Assembly: GCA_964635065.1 (NCBI GenBank)
Contig: CAZWMK010000011.1
Location: 1-32,126, forward strand
From: CAZWMK01 sp964635065
GTDB taxonomy: Bacteria; Pseudomonadota; Alphaproteobacteria; Sphingomonadales; Sphingomonadaceae
Direction of reading: 5' to 3'
Length of the DNA: 32,126 nt
The notes below the pieces were generated by a model. It had not been told where the DNA came from. It searched no databases and was given only the letters and a program-made list of their open reading frames with translations. The position numbers were made by a program, and so were the translations under genes. This document shows positions 8,524-16,939 of the stretch, piece by piece (the stretch's first letter is position 1; every line of letters begins with the position of its first letter).

Positions 8524-9303
8524 TCAGCCGTTCGTATCGGCCAGGGCCAGCGGCAACAACCGCGCGAGGCGCGCAGCCCATGCGGCCTGTCCTGCGGCAT
8601 CGGCGATCAGATCCTGCCTTATCTCGATTTCGACATAAGGCCGCCCCCTGTCGATGGCATGGCAAGGCACGGTATAATCAGTGCCGGCCATGGCATAGGG
8701 CGCGTTATCGCCGACCATAAGGTCGCCTTCGGCCCGCAATCGGGCAAGAAGTGCGTTCGACAGCGGCGAATCATGCATGTGAAGCACACCGCACTGCCAG
8801 GGCCGGACATGGCCTGCCATCACCGGCGTGAAGCTGTGCAGCGCCACCAGCACCGGCGCCGGGCGCGCTGCCAGCGCAGCGGCAATAGCTTCCTGGTAGG
8901 GAGCGTGGATTTCAGCGATCCGCGCGCGGCGCGCGGCGGTATCAAGTCCGTCATTGCCGGGAATGGCAGTGCCGTCGCTGATCGTGGCGATGGCCCTGTC
9001 TTCCTCCGGGTTGCGGTTGCAGTCGATGACGAGGCGCGAATAGACTTGCCGGACGAAAACCGCATCGAGCCTTTGCGCCAGATGGCTGCCAACGCCGGCG
9101 ATGCCGATATCCCAGGCAATGTGCCGCGTCAGATTGTCGCCTTCGAGCCCGAGCCTGCCAAGCCGCGCGGGAATCGCCCGCCCCGCATGGTCGGCGATCA
9201 GGACAAAATCCGACGCGCCTTCGCCATTTTCAACCACGAAAGGCGCAGGGTCGGACGCCGTTAGAAGGGTTTGCGGAAAATGTGGATGATCGTCACGCGC
9301 CAC
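8524..9303 (-). CDS. N-formylglutamate amidohydrolase family protein
   Basis: The 259-residue product matches the N-formylglutamate amidohydrolase family, whose members release formate from N-formylglutamate in histidine degradation or act on related N-acyl amino acids. Family marks are LIADHAGRAIP near the N-terminus, SRLVIDCNRNP at about 90-100 and ALHSFTPVMAG at about 155. The start codon is GTG at 9303, supported by AAGGAG six bases upstream. No other histidine-utilisation (hut) genes are nearby, so hutG is not assigned and the true substrate is open. The gene is convergent with the antiporter and divergent from the acyl-CoA dehydrogenase. Confidence 0.87.
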   Translation of the reverse strand: MARDDHPHFPQTLLTASDPAPFVVENGEGASDFVLIADHAGRAIPARLGRLGLEGDNLTRHIAWDIGIAGVGSHLAQRLDAVFVRQVYSRLVIDCNRNPEEDRAIATISDGTAIPGNDGLDTAARRARIAEIHAPYQEAIAAALAARPAPVLVALHSFTPVMAGHVRPWQCGVLHMHDSPLSNALLARLRAEGDLMVGDNAPYAMAGTDYTVPCHAIDRGRPYVEIEIRQDLIADAAGQAAWAARLARLLPLALADTNG

Positions 9304-9403
9304 GGGCCGCTCCTTGGAAACTAGCCTGCCTTAATCGTGAGCGGCATCAAAATGCAATCATCCGCGCTTGCACATCGGGCCGCGTCATATTAGCGAAAAA
9401 GAC

Positions 9404-10549
9404 ATGCAATATGATCTGACCGAAGACCAGCTTGCCATTCAGGAAATGGCCCGTCGTTTCACCGCAGACGCGATCACGCCCTTTGCCGCGAAATGGGATG
9501 AAGAGCATCTCTTCCCGCGCGAAACAGTAAAGGCCGCCGCCGAACTCGGTTTTGGCGCGATCTATGTCTCGGAAGAATCAGGTGGCATCGGGCTGGGCCG
9601 CCTTGAAGCCGCGCTCATCATGGAAGCCATGGCTTATGGCTGTCCCTCGACCAGCGCCTTCATCTCGATTCACAACATGGCCGCGTGGATGATCGACCTT
9701 TATGGTTCGCCCGCGCTCAAGGCAAAATATCTTCCCGATCTCGTCACCATGGACCGCATGGCCAGCTATTGCCTGACCGAGCCGGGCGCGGGATCGGATG
9801 CCGCCAGCCTCAAGACCAAGGCTGTCCGCGACGGCGATCATTATGTTCTGACCGGCAACAAGGCGTTCATTTCGGGTGGCGGTTCGAACGAAGTCTATGT
9901 CGTCATGGCCCGCACGGGGCAGGATGGCCCCAAAGGCATCAGCTGCTTTGTCGTCGAAAAGGACATGCCGGGCCTGAGCTTTGGCGCGCAGGAGCGCAAG
10001 CTCGGATGGCACAGCCAGCCGACGGCGCAGGTCAACTTTGACGGCGTCCGCGTCCCGGTCGAAAATCTGGTCGGCGTCGAGGGTCAGGGCTTCTCCATCG
10101 CCATGGCCGGTCTTGACGGTGGCCGGATCAACATCGGCGCGTGCAGTCTTGGCGGTGCACAGCGCTGCCTTGACGAAACGCTGAAATACACGCTCGACCG
10201 CAAGCAGTTCGGCAAGTCGATCGCCGATTTCCAGAACACGCAGTTCCGCCTTGCGGACATGGAAACCGAACTCGAAGCCGCTCGACTTCTGCTATACGCA
10301 GCCGCCGTCAAGGTGACAGAGGGCGCACCCGACAAGACGAAATATTCGGCCATGGCCAAGCGTCTTGCGACCGACACCGGCACCAGCGTTGTCGACCGCG
10401 CGCTGCAACTGCATGGCGGTTACGGCTATCTCATGGATTATCCGATCGAACGCATTTTCCGCGATCTGCGGGTGCATCAGATCCTTGAAGGCACCAACGA
10501 AATCATGCGTGTCGTCATCAGCCGCGAAATGCTGAAAGCAGTCGGCTAA
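9404..10549 (+). CDS. Acyl-CoA dehydrogenase, probably isobutyryl-CoA dehydrogenase
   Basis: This FAD enzyme introduces a double bond into an acyl-CoA. Resemblance to human ACAD8 (isobutyryl-CoA dehydrogenase, valine breakdown) is strong along the whole length: STSAFISIHNMAAWMID, YCLTEPGAGSDAASL, ISCFVVEKDMPGLSFG and LHGGYGYLMDYPI. The catalytic glutamate is in HQILEGTNE near the C-terminus. The product is 381 residues, normal for the mature enzyme. The ATG at 9404 fits the family start (MQYDLTEDQ); an in-frame TTG at 9368 would only add an unrelated extension. The ribosome-binding site is weak. Other valine-pathway genes are not visible here. The stop overlaps the DUF423 gene start by one base (TAATG). 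Confidence 0.88.
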   Translation: MQYDLTEDQLAIQEMARRFTADAITPFAAKWDEEHLFPRETVKAAAELGFGAIYVSEESGGIGLGRLEAALIMEAMAYGCPSTSAFISIHNMAAWMIDLYGSPALKAKYLPDLVTMDRMASYCLTEPGAGSDAASLKTKAVRDGDHYVLTGNKAFISGGGSNEVYVVMARTGQDGPKGISCFVVEKDMPGLSFGAQERKLGWHSQPTAQVNFDGVRVPVENLVGVEGQGFSIAMAGLDGGRINIGACSLGGAQRCLDETLKYTLDRKQFGKSIADFQNTQFRLADMETELEAARLLLYAAAVKVTEGAPDKTKYSAMAKRLATDTGTSVVDRALQLHGGYGYLMDYPIERIFRDLRVHQILEGTNEIMRVVISREMLKAVG

Positions 10550-10884
10550 TGAATCTCGCGCTGGCCGCCGCCGCGACAAATGGCCTGCTGGCCGTCGCGG
10601 TCGGTGCGTTCGGCGCCCATGGCATGTCCGATCCACAGGCCAAGGCCTGGGTGGCGACGGGCAGCACCTATCAGCTTGCCCATGCCGCCGCAGCTCTTGG
10701 CCTTGTTGCCCTCGGGCTACGCGGCCCGTCGCTCCTGCTGTCGCTTGGCGCATTGCTCTTCGCACTCGCGCTCTATGTCCTCGCCTTCAGCGGTCAACGC
10801 TGGCTTGGCATGGTCGCGCCCGTGGGCGGTTTCCTGATGATCGCTGGCTGGCTGTGGGCGCTGGTTGCGACTTTTCGCACCTGA
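10549..10884 (+). CDS. DUF423 family small membrane protein
   Basis: The 111-residue product carries the DUF423 (YgdD-like) signature GAFGAHGM near the N-terminus and has four predicted membrane segments: residues 3-22, 43-57, 60-80 and 86-106. The family is widespread and of unknown function. Its start overlaps the acyl-CoA dehydrogenase stop by one base, so the two are probably translated from one message, although no functional link is known. Confidence 0.88.
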   Translation: MNLALAAAATNGLLAVAVGAFGAHGMSDPQAKAWVATGSTYQLAHAAAALGLVALGLRGPSLLLSLGALLFALALYVLAFSGQRWLGMVAPVGGFLMIAGWLWALVATFRT

Positions 10885-10938
10885 ACACCATCTTTTCACA
10901 GCATCTGCACACAGTGACCGACCCAGCCTGATCGGAAA

Positions 10939-11247
10939 ATGCGTCAGAGAATCCTAACCCTTCTTCCTTATCAGCAGGGCATGACCAGCGCCGTCCTTCT
11001 CATCCTTGCCGTCATCAACCTCTGGACGATATTAGTTTTCTGGCAGGACAAGGCGCGGGCAATTAGCGGAAAACGACGAATCAGGGAATCCGACTTGTTG
11101 ATGTGCGCCCTGATCGGCGGGACGCCGGGGGCATTTCTGGCGCGGCATGTTTTTCGCCACAAAACCCGAAAAGAGCCCTTTTCCACCTATCTCCAGATCA
11201 TTGTCATGGTGCAGGCAGGCGTGCTGGGCGGTTATTGGCTCTCCTGA
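10939..11247 (+). CDS. DUF1294 family small membrane protein
   Basis: The 102-residue product fits DUF1294: a first membrane segment (about residues 16-34), then the conserved FWQDKARAISGKRRIRESDL, then LIGGTPGAFLARHVFRHKTRKEPF and a last membrane segment. The function is unknown. The start is uncertain. The ATG at 10939 has GGAAA against it, and an in-frame ATG at 10981 would give an 88-residue protein closer to the domain boundary. It lies 54 bases after the DUF423 gene on the same strand and is convergent with aroB, 10 bases away. Confidence 0.82.
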   Translation: MRQRILTLLPYQQGMTSAVLLILAVINLWTILVFWQDKARAISGKRRIRESDLLMCALIGGTPGAFLARHVFRHKTRKEPFSTYLQIIVMVQAGVLGGYWLS

Positions 11248-11257
11248 TCGCTCCGGC

Positions 11258-12358
11258 CTACTCCGCCAGAACTTCCGCCATGAACGCCGTAACGTCAGCG
11301 ATATCGACGTCCTTCGCCAGCCACGACTGACCGATGCCCCGTGCGAGGATGAAGGGCAGTTTCCCGCCGCTCATCTTCTTGTCCTGCATCATGTGCGCGA
11401 CCAACCGGTCGGCGCCTTCGGTCAAGCCGGCATCGCGCGGATGGCATGGGAGACCTGCGGCCTTGAGATGTGCGACGACACGCGCGGCATCTTCAGGCGG
11501 GCATTCGCCACGCCGGACCGAATAGCGATAGGCCAGCGCCATGCCGATGGCCACGCCTTCGCCGTGCAGCAACCGGTCGGAAAAGCCGGTTTCCGCTTCC
11601 AGAGCATGGCCGAAGGTGTGACCAAGGTTCAACAGCGCCCGCAGCCCGCTCGTCTCGCGCTCGTCGGCTGCGACAACTGCCGCCTTGGCGCGGCAGCTGA
11701 CTTCGATGGCGCGGATCAGCGCGGCACGATCGCGCGCCTTGATGGCCCCGACATTGGCTTCGCACCATTGGAAAAATGCCGCATCGTCGATCAGGCCATA
11801 TTTCACGACTTCGGCATAGCCCGCTGCAAGGACGCGATCGGGCAAGGTGTCGAGCACGGCAGGATCGATGATCACCATCGATGGCTGGTGGAAGCTGCCA
11901 ACCAGATTCTTGCCGGCGCGGGCATTGATCGCCGTCTTGCCGCCGACAGAACTGTCGACCTGAGCCAGAAGCGTCGTCGGCACCTGGACGAAGCCGCAAC
12001 CGCGCCGCACGATGGAGGCGGCAAAACCGACAAGATCGCCAATCACGCCGCCACCCAGCGCGATCACATGATCCTTGCGCTCGACACCCAGCTCCAGCAT
12101 CCGCTCGACGAGATATTCAAGATTTTTCCAGCTCTTTGTGCTTTCGCCTGCGGGCAGGACGATGCTTTCGACTCCATCGCCCAGAGCCGTCAGCAATGCC
12201 GGCAGGTGAAGCGCCGCCACGGTCTCGTCGGTGATCACGACCTTTTGCGACCGCCCGCCCAAAGGAGCAATCAGCCGCCCCGTTTCGGCCAGAAGGCCGG
12301 TGCCGATGTGAATCGGATAGCTGCGATCCTGCAAGGCAACATCAACCGTCACGCGCAC
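11258..12358 (-). CDS. aroB: 3-Dehydroquinate synthase
   Basis: This is the second enzyme of the shikimate pathway. It turns DAHP into 3-dehydroquinate with bound NAD and a divalent metal in the cytoplasm. The 366-residue protein has the NAD-binding and active-site segment GGGVIGDLVGF and the following TTLLAQVDSSVGGKTAIN. The metal-binding residues include the histidines of LGHTFGHALE and LLHGEGVAIGM. Length and motifs are normal. Its ATG overlaps the end of aroK by 10 bases, giving the classic aroK-aroB pair transcribed leftward. Confidence 0.97.
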   Translation of the reverse strand: MRVTVDVALQDRSYPIHIGTGLLAETGRLIAPLGGRSQKVVITDETVAALHLPALLTALGDGVESIVLPAGESTKSWKNLEYLVERMLELGVERKDHVIALGGGVIGDLVGFAASIVRRGCGFVQVPTTLLAQVDSSVGGKTAINARAGKNLVGSFHQPSMVIIDPAVLDTLPDRVLAAGYAEVVKYGLIDDAAFFQWCEANVGAIKARDRAALIRAIEVSCRAKAAVVAADERETSGLRALLNLGHTFGHALEAETGFSDRLLHGEGVAIGMALAYRYSVRRGECPPEDAARVVAHLKAAGLPCHPRDAGLTEGADRLVAHMMQDKKMSGGKLPFILARGIGQSWLAKDVDIADVTAFMAEVLAE

Positions 12359-12942
12359 GCGGCATAACCTTTTTCTAGCAGTTTCTGGATCACCGCATCG
12401 ACCGTCTGTTCATGCGGCGTCGCACGGCTTTCGATATGGATATCCGCGCAGGCATAATAGGGATTTCGCACAGCCGACAGCTCCGTCAGCACCGCGCGGG
12501 GATCCTTGCCATGCAGCAGCGGGCGGTGATTGCGCTTTGCAACGCGTTCGACCAGCGTGTCGACATCGGCCTTCAGCCAAACCGATACGGCGCGTTGCAG
12601 GATGAGCGCCCGCGTCGAATCATCGACAAAGGCACCGCCGCCCGTGGCGATCACCTTTGGCGCGCCTTCGATCAGGCGGGCGATCACGCGGCGTTCGCCG
12701 TCCCGGAAATGGGGTTCACCGAAGCGGGCAAATATTTCGCTGATGGCCATGCCGGCGGCATGTTCGATTTCATGGTCGGCATCGGCAAAAGGCAGGCCAA
12801 GCCGCGCGGCAAGGCGGCGGCCCACTGTGGACTTGCCTGCACCCATCAGGCCAACCAGCACGATCGGGCGCGCAATCGAGCCGGGTTTTACGGTCAGATT
12901 ATGCGGGTTATCACCCGACTGGATTTTTGCTTCGCTTGTCAT
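12349..12942 (-). CDS. aroK: Shikimate kinase
   Basis: Shikimate kinase phosphorylates the 3-hydroxyl of shikimate with ATP. The 197-residue product has the P-loop GLMGAGKST at about 32-40, the shikimate-binding acidic pair in FADADHEIE, the arginine in FRDGERRVI, and the GGGAF loop. An extension of about 25 residues precedes the conserved core (MTSEAKIQSGDNPHN), which is common in alphaproteobacteria. The gene begins the aroK-aroB pair. It diverges from the 46-codon membrane peptide across about 86 bases that should hold both promoters. Confidence 0.96.
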   Translation of the reverse strand: MTSEAKIQSGDNPHNLTVKPGSIARPIVLVGLMGAGKSTVGRRLAARLGLPFADADHEIEHAAGMAISEIFARFGEPHFRDGERRVIARLIEGAPKVIATGGGAFVDDSTRALILQRAVSVWLKADVDTLVERVAKRNHRPLLHGKDPRAVLTELSAVRNPYYACADIHIESRATPHEQTVDAVIQKLLEKGYAACA

Positions 12943-12970
12943 CTGTGCTAGCGGCTATACACAGGCTGCG

Positions 12971-13003
12971 CCGTCGCGACCACCCAAACCGCAACGGCGA
13001 CGG
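12971..13003. repeat. Inverted repeat in the aroK / small-ORF intergenic region
   Basis: CCGTCGC (12971-12977) and GCGACGG (12997-13003) form a perfect 7-bp inverted repeat with a 19-base loop, followed directly by TATATT (13004-13009). It could be an operator, a weak leader hairpin or chance in GC-rich DNA. Confidence 0.3.
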
Positions 13004-13028
13004 TATATTTATGACAAGGATTAAGTGA

Positions 13029-13169
13029 ATGGGACGGCTGCTGCTTGGGATTCTGCTGCTGGTGCTGGTCGCCATGATCGGCGTTTCGGTGTGGCTGGGC
13101 ATGCGCGATGCACCAGTTGTCCAGCAAGAGGTCACATACACGGTTCCGAATGAAACACTGGGCCTTTAA
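13029..13169 (+). CDS. Small single-span membrane protein, 46 residues, function unknown
   Basis: This short gene starts with ATG at 13029, and AAGGA lies 8 bases before it, an excellent ribosome-binding site. The product opens MGRLLLGILLLVLVAMIG and continues to about residue 24 as one hydrophobic helix, then ends in a short polar tail, VQQEVTYTVPNETLGL. The last 20 bases overlap the start of the exported-protein gene in another frame, which suggests translational coupling. It is not an obvious toxin: the tail is acidic and no partner is seen. I do not recognise a named family. The strong start signal and the coupling make it a likely real gene. Confidence 0.7.
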   Translation: MGRLLLGILLLVLVAMIGVSVWLGMRDAPVVQQEVTYTVPNETLGL

Positions 13170-14952
13170 GTCAGGGTTTTCTCTGCTTCTGCTGGGGACG
13201 GCGGCAGCGGTTGCCGTCCCGGCCGTGGGGCAGGATGCGCCGCAATCGATCCTGCCCGATATTTTCGGCGACGAACCGGCGCCTCAGCCTGCCGCCCCGC
13301 AGCGCCCTGCCCTCCCCGCGGGCGAAGGCACAGAAACCGGCCATGCCGGGGCGCCCGCTGAAACCGCTACCGCCCCGCTCGCGCCGGCCCTTGCACCATC
13401 GGCGCCCGATCCCCTTGCGCTGCCGTCTTCCGTCCAGCGCAGTTTCCAGCGCATCGGTCCCTTGACGCCTGAACTGGGCGGCTATGGCCCGGCTGTTTTT
13501 GCGGGATCGGACGGATTGTTTCTCTCCGCCCTGATGAAGCGCATCGAAGCACCGCTGGCTTCGCGCTGGGGACATATCGTTTTGCGTCGTGCCCTTTTGA
13601 CGCAACACGCCACGCCCGCACGCATCCGTCCGGCCGATTGGGTAGCGGCGCGCACGGCGCTGTTACTGCGCCTTGGCGAAGGAGATGGCGCACGTCTCCT
13701 GATCGATACCATCCCCACTGATGGCTTCACCCCGCGCATGTATGGCGTGGCTGGACGTGCCTATCTTGCCACAGCCGATCTGCCGGGTCTGTGTCGTATC
13801 GGTCTTACCGCTTCCACCCTGTCAAAGGATGTGATGTGGCCGATGATCAACGGCATCTGCGCCAGCCTTGAGGGCGATGACATGACGGCGACAACCACGC
13901 TCGACGGCCTGCGCCGTCAGCGCAGGATCAAGCTGTTCGATGTCCAGCTGGCCGAACGCATTGCCTCCGCACTGGTGGGCGGCAACAAGGCGGCGAACAT
14001 CGAGTGGGACGATGTCGACCGGATCAGCCTTTATCACTTCGGCATGGCGACAGCCGCCGGCGTGCGCATCCCTGATGACAAGCTGACAGGCATGGGGCCA
14101 CCCGCCCAGGGCTGGGTGATGCGGGCAGCACAGGTTCCGCTCGATCAGCGCATCATGGCAACGCTGACCGCCGCACGATTGGGCATCGCCTCGGCCAGAG
14201 AACTCAACAATCTTGTCGCCATCGAAGGCGCCACCATTGCCCCCGAAGCATTTGCGGAGGCCCGGCCCGGCCTGCTGCGTACCGCACATGTCGCGCGCGA
14301 TCCTGCGGCGCGGCTGACTGCGATGCGCGAACTCTGGCAACAGGGCAAGGATGCCGACAGCCGTTATGCACTGCGGATTCTGACGGCTGCGGCTGCCGCG
14401 CGTTTTCCGATCGGCAGCGCCCATCACGAATCGGCCCCGGTCCTGATCGCCTCGATGCTGACAGCGGGCCATCTCGATCGTGCCGTTCAATGGTGGCCGC
14501 ATCTGGCCGAAGCCGAGGACGCCGTCCGGCTCAATGCATGGCCGATGCTGGTGCTGGCGGATCGCACGCGTTCCGTGCCCCTGACCAAGGCCTTGTTTGA
14601 TGACTGGTGGTCGCATGAACGCGAGATGCGCGGCGAGGCGCGCGCGTTGCGGCGGGCGCAAATCCTGTTTGCAGCGCTTGAAGGCACAGGGCGGATTGGC
14701 GCCAGCGAGTGGCGGGATCTCGCCAAGGACCTCGATCTTGCGCCTCAAAATGACAGCTGGTTCAAACAGATGGAACAGGCGGCGCAGGCCCGGCAGAGCG
14801 GTGCTGTCGCAGCTCTGGCCGCCACCGGCCTGCAAGGGCGGTGGGCCACTGTGTCGCCGCAGCATTTGCAGGCCATTCTCAAGGCGTATCGCGCGGTTGG
14901 CCTTGCGGACGAGGCGCGCATGATGGCGGTTGAAGGGCTGACACGAAACTGA
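13150..14952 (+). CDS. Exported alpha-helical protein of unknown function
   Basis: The 600-residue product starts with a clear signal peptide: basic MKHWAFK, hydrophobic SLLLLGTAAAVAVPA, probable cleavage near AVG-QD. A Pro/Ala-rich linker follows (about residues 30-95), then a long, mainly helical region with repeated Leu/Ala-rich helices, reminiscent of a TPR-like solenoid, though no repeat unit is clear enough to name. I chose the ATG at 13150 because it opens the signal peptide; an upstream in-frame ATG (13108) lies inside the small membrane gene. The stop overlaps the xerD-type start by one base (TGATG). The tight linkage suggests co-expression with the recombinase. I do not recognise the family. 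Confidence 0.8.
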   Translation: MKHWAFKSGFSLLLLGTAAAVAVPAVGQDAPQSILPDIFGDEPAPQPAAPQRPALPAGEGTETGHAGAPAETATAPLAPALAPSAPDPLALPSSVQRSFQRIGPLTPELGGYGPAVFAGSDGLFLSALMKRIEAPLASRWGHIVLRRALLTQHATPARIRPADWVAARTALLLRLGEGDGARLLIDTIPTDGFTPRMYGVAGRAYLATADLPGLCRIGLTASTLSKDVMWPMINGICASLEGDDMTATTTLDGLRRQRRIKLFDVQLAERIASALVGGNKAANIEWDDVDRISLYHFGMATAAGVRIPDDKLTGMGPPAQGWVMRAAQVPLDQRIMATLTAARLGIASARELNNLVAIEGATIAPEAFAEARPGLLRTAHVARDPAARLTAMRELWQQGKDADSRYALRILTAAAAARFPIGSAHHESAPVLIASMLTAGHLDRAVQWWPHLAEAEDAVRLNAWPMLVLADRTRSVPLTKALFDDWWSHEREMRGEARALRRAQILFAALEGTGRIGASEWRDLAKDLDLAPQNDSWFKQMEQAAQARQSGAVAALAATGLQGRWATVSPQHLQAILKAYRAVGLADEARMMAVEGLTRN

Positions 14953-15860
14953 TGGCACCGCTCGGCGACCCGCAGGCAATTGCTCTTTACCGCGACATGC
15001 TTGCAGCCGAACGCGGGGCCGCGCGCAACAGCATCGCCGCCTATGACCGCGATCTCACACAGGCCAGCAGCCTGTTGAATGGCGCCTTGGTCAAGGCCGA
15101 CGAAGACGCCCTGCGCCGGGTGATTCACGACTGGCGCGATCTGGCAGCCACATCCCATGCCCGCAAGCTGTCGGCGCTGCGGGGCTTTTTTGCCTTTCTC
15201 GTCGCCGAAGGCCATCGCGCCGATGACCCGACCTTGCGCATCGAGGGGCCTGCCACGCGCCGCGCCCTGCCGAAAACCCTGTCGTCTGGCGATATCGACG
15301 CGCTGTTCGCCGCGCTCGCCCAGATGCCCGACAGCAAGATGCGGCTGCGTTTGTCGGCGCTCGTTGAACTGCTTTACGGCTCCGGGTTGCGCGCGACCGA
15401 ACTTGTGTCCTTGCCGCGCCATGCCATCCGCGCCGACCAGCCTTTTGCCATCCTCAACGGCAAAGGAGGCAAGGAACGGCTGGTGCCAGTCAGTGCGCGG
15501 GCGCAGGCGGCGGTTGCGGCCTGGGCGGCGCATGTGTCGCCCGATGCACATTTTCTGTTCCCATCGGGCAAGGGGCATTTGTCGCGCGTGCGGCTGTTTC
15601 AGTTGATCAAGGCGCTGGCGGCAGCGGCGGGGCTTGATCCCGCGCGGATCAGCCCGCATGTGCTACGCCATGCCTTTGCTACGCATCTACTTGAAAATGG
15701 TGCAGATTTACGCGCAATCCAGACCCTGCTCGGCCACAGCGACATTGCGACCACCCAGATATACACCCACGTCGGCAAGCGCCATCTTGTCGAAACGGTC
15801 GAAAGTCGCCACCCGCTTGCCGACATGGAGAAACCCGTCCGCCCCCACGCGCGCCGTTGA
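14952..15860 (+). CDS. xerD: Tyrosine site-specific recombinase XerD
   Basis: XerD acts with XerC at the dif site to resolve chromosome dimers. The 302-residue protein has an N-terminal SAM-like core-binding domain (about 1-95) and a C-terminal catalytic domain with the full residue set: R147 (GSGLRATEL), a lysine in GKGGKER (171/174), H236 and R239 (HVLRHAFATHLL), H262 (LLGHSDIATTQIYTHV) and nucleophile Y271. Length is normal for Xer proteins, and no integrase-like extension or attachment site is present, so it is a housekeeping recombinase, not a mobile-element integrase. XerC versus XerD was decided by overall resemblance and is less certain. Its start is coupled to the preceding exported-protein gene. 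Confidence 0.88.
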   Translation: MAPLGDPQAIALYRDMLAAERGAARNSIAAYDRDLTQASSLLNGALVKADEDALRRVIHDWRDLAATSHARKLSALRGFFAFLVAEGHRADDPTLRIEGPATRRALPKTLSSGDIDALFAALAQMPDSKMRLRLSALVELLYGSGLRATELVSLPRHAIRADQPFAILNGKGGKERLVPVSARAQAAVAAWAAHVSPDAHFLFPSGKGHLSRVRLFQLIKALAAAAGLDPARISPHVLRHAFATHLLENGADLRAIQTLLGHSDIATTQIYTHVGKRHLVETVESRHPLADMEKPVRPHARR

Positions 15861-15891
15861 CCGCGCGAAGCTGGCGCACTAACCGTTTTCC

Positions 15892-16842
15892 ATGGTCACC
15901 TTCCTCGAATTCGAAAAGCCCATTGCCGAACTTGAATCGCGTATCCGCGATCTTGAAACCTCGGCCAGCGCCAACCCGGTCGACATCCAGCCCGAAGTCG
16001 CGAAGCTCCGCGCCAAGGTCGAGCGCCAGCTGCGTGATACCTATGCCAAGCTCACGCCATGGCAGAAGACGCAGGTGGCACGCCACCCGGCCCGCCCGCA
16101 TTTCGTGCACATCGCCGCCCAGCTGCTGACCGATTTCACGCCGCTTGCCGGTGACCGTGCCTTTGCCGAAGACGCCGCCATCATGGGCGGAATCGGTCGT
16201 TTCGAAGGGCGCAGCGTCATGGTCATCGGCCATGAAAAAGGCGCCGATACCACGGCCCGCATCAAGCATAATTTCGGCATGGCCAAGCCCGAAGGCTATC
16301 GCAAGGCAATCCGCCTCATGGAACTGGCCGATCGTTTCGGCCTGCCGGTCCTGACCTTTGTCGATACGCCCGGCGCCTTTCCCGGCGTGCAGGCAGAAGA
16401 ACGCGGCCAGGCCGAAGCGATCGCCCGCTCGACCGAGGCCTGCCTTGCCCTCTCGGTGCCGATGATTGCCACCATTGTCGGCGAAGGCGGTTCGGGCGGT
16501 GCAATTGCGCTGGCGGCCGCGAACCGCGTACTGATGTTCGAACATGCGGTTTATGCCGTGATCTCGCCTGAAGGCTGCGCCTCGATCCTGTGGCGCACCG
16601 CCGACAAGGCCGCCGACGCCGCCGAGGCGATGAAACTGACAGCGCAGGATCTGAAAAGTCTGGGTGTCATCGATCGGATCGTTGCCGAACCAATGGGCGG
16701 CGCGCACCGGGCACCGCAGGATGCCATTGCCGCACTGGGCAAGGCGATTGCCGCCGAACTCAAGGCGCTGGATGGCCTCAAGGCCGCCGATCTCAAGCGT
16801 GGACGGCGCGAAAAATTCATCGCCATGGGCCGCGCCGCCTGA
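15892..16842 (+). CDS. accA: Acetyl-CoA carboxylase carboxyltransferase subunit alpha
   Basis: AccA with AccD forms the carboxyltransferase that moves the carboxyl group from biotin to acetyl-CoA, giving malonyl-CoA for fatty-acid synthesis. The 316-residue protein shows the family N-terminus (FLEFEKPIAELESRI), GGIGRFEGRSVMVIGHEKG, FVDTPGAFPGVQAEERGQ, the oxyanion-type loop GEGGSGGAIAL and SPEGCASILWRT. The length matches the usual 315-320. It starts 31 bases after xerD, and its message is closed by a strong hairpin terminator at 16882-16919. A 7-bp inverted repeat (GCCTGAT/ATCAGGC, 16837-16857) also spans its stop codon. Confidence 0.97.
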   Translation: MVTFLEFEKPIAELESRIRDLETSASANPVDIQPEVAKLRAKVERQLRDTYAKLTPWQKTQVARHPARPHFVHIAAQLLTDFTPLAGDRAFAEDAAIMGGIGRFEGRSVMVIGHEKGADTTARIKHNFGMAKPEGYRKAIRLMELADRFGLPVLTFVDTPGAFPGVQAEERGQAEAIARSTEACLALSVPMIATIVGEGGSGGAIALAAANRVLMFEHAVYAVISPEGCASILWRTADKAADAAEAMKLTAQDLKSLGVIDRIVAEPMGGAHRAPQDAIAALGKAIAAELKALDGLKAADLKRGRREKFIAMGRAA

Positions 16843-16881
16843 TTGGCAGGATCAGGCACGCCGCGTGGCAGATAAAAGCAC

Positions 16882-16919
16882 AAAAAGCGGCCCGGCAGTT
16901 GATGACCGGGCCGCTTTTT
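16882..16919. terminator. Bidirectional intrinsic terminator between accA and phaR
   Basis: AAAAAGCGGCCCGG (16882-16895) and CCGGGCCGCTTTTT (16906-16919) form a perfect 14-bp stem around a 10-base loop. The GC-rich core is flanked by A and T runs on both sides, so it can stop transcription from accA (plus) and from phaR (minus). It sits exactly between the two convergent genes. Confidence 0.92.
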
Positions 16920-16939
16920 CATGAACCGGGCCGCAAGGC

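Noticed and set aside
11147..12367. 406-codon plus-strand frame opposite aroB
   Set aside because: It is antisense to an intact aroB with all active-site motifs; composition is typical of a shadow frame.
13822..14979. 385-codon minus-strand frame opposite the exported-protein gene
   Set aside because: The plus-strand frame has a signal peptide and coupled neighbours, while this frame has no recognisable start context or domain.
14952..15860. Tyrosine recombinase as evidence of a mobile element
   Set aside because: The protein has XerD size and motifs. No flanking repeats, tRNA attachment site, excisionase or cargo genes are visible.
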